From Sphingomonadaceae bacterium (GTDB lineage: Bacteria; Pseudomonadota; Alphaproteobacteria; Sphingomonadales; Sphingomonadaceae): a DNA stretch of 7,337 nucleotides. Every line of letters starts with the position of its first letter. Within the stretch, counting starts at the first letter, position 1. The position numbers were made by a program, and so were the translations under genes. The stretch covers positions 1-7,337 of the forward strand of contig JAFAZM010000338.1 of the NCBI GenBank assembly GCA_019239785.1, given 5' to 3'. Below the pieces are notes generated by a model, which was given only the letters and a program-made list of their open reading frames with translations, made no database searches and had not been told where the DNA came from. Of this stretch, positions 5,817-7,337 are shown piece by piece.

Positions 5817-7337
<1,521 letters not shown>

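Overview
The window reads as a chromosomal segment of a high-GC alphaproteobacterium, most likely a sphingomonad. This is inferred from the very GC-rich coding bias, the type of the alaS and EF-G-like proteins, and the TIR protein style; no rRNA or marker tree is available here. I count six protein-coding genes (two cut by the window edges), two large composite inverted repeats, and a few candidate promoter sites. I see no tRNA, rRNA, CRISPR array, transposase or riboswitch.

Layout. Four genes lie on the minus strand and are transcribed from the middle of the window leftwards. First is a complete EF-G-like translational GTPase (5045 to 3021). Then come composite inverted repeat copy 2 (about 2847-3014) and a tightly coupled gene pair: a membrane-anchored TIR-domain protein (2797 to 2144) and a proline-rich single-span membrane protein (2147 to 1398) that overlap by ATGA. 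Composite inverted repeat copy 1 (about 1240-1385) follows, and last a dicarboxylate/amino acid:cation symporter (1166 to 1) that loses its C-terminus at the window edge. Two genes on the plus strand diverge from the EF-G-like gene across a 159-bp intergenic region: a small DUF1579-like protein with a signal-like N-terminus (5205-5753) and the first 507 codons of alaS, alanyl-tRNA synthetase (5817-7337).

How it fits together. The EF-G-like gene, alaS and the symporter are ordinary housekeeping or transport genes. The accessory-looking part is the TIR/proline-rich pair, which sits exactly between the two copies of the repeat. The pair's predicted topology is a cytosolic TIR domain with the catalytic-position glutamate kept, anchored by two C-terminal helices, beside a partner with one N-terminal helix, a short coiled coil and about 185 residues of extracytoplasmic proline-rich stalk. 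This suggests a small membrane-associated signalling or defence unit, but its function is not established. The four arms of the two repeats differ in sequence yet keep matching hairpins, so structure rather than sequence appears to be conserved.
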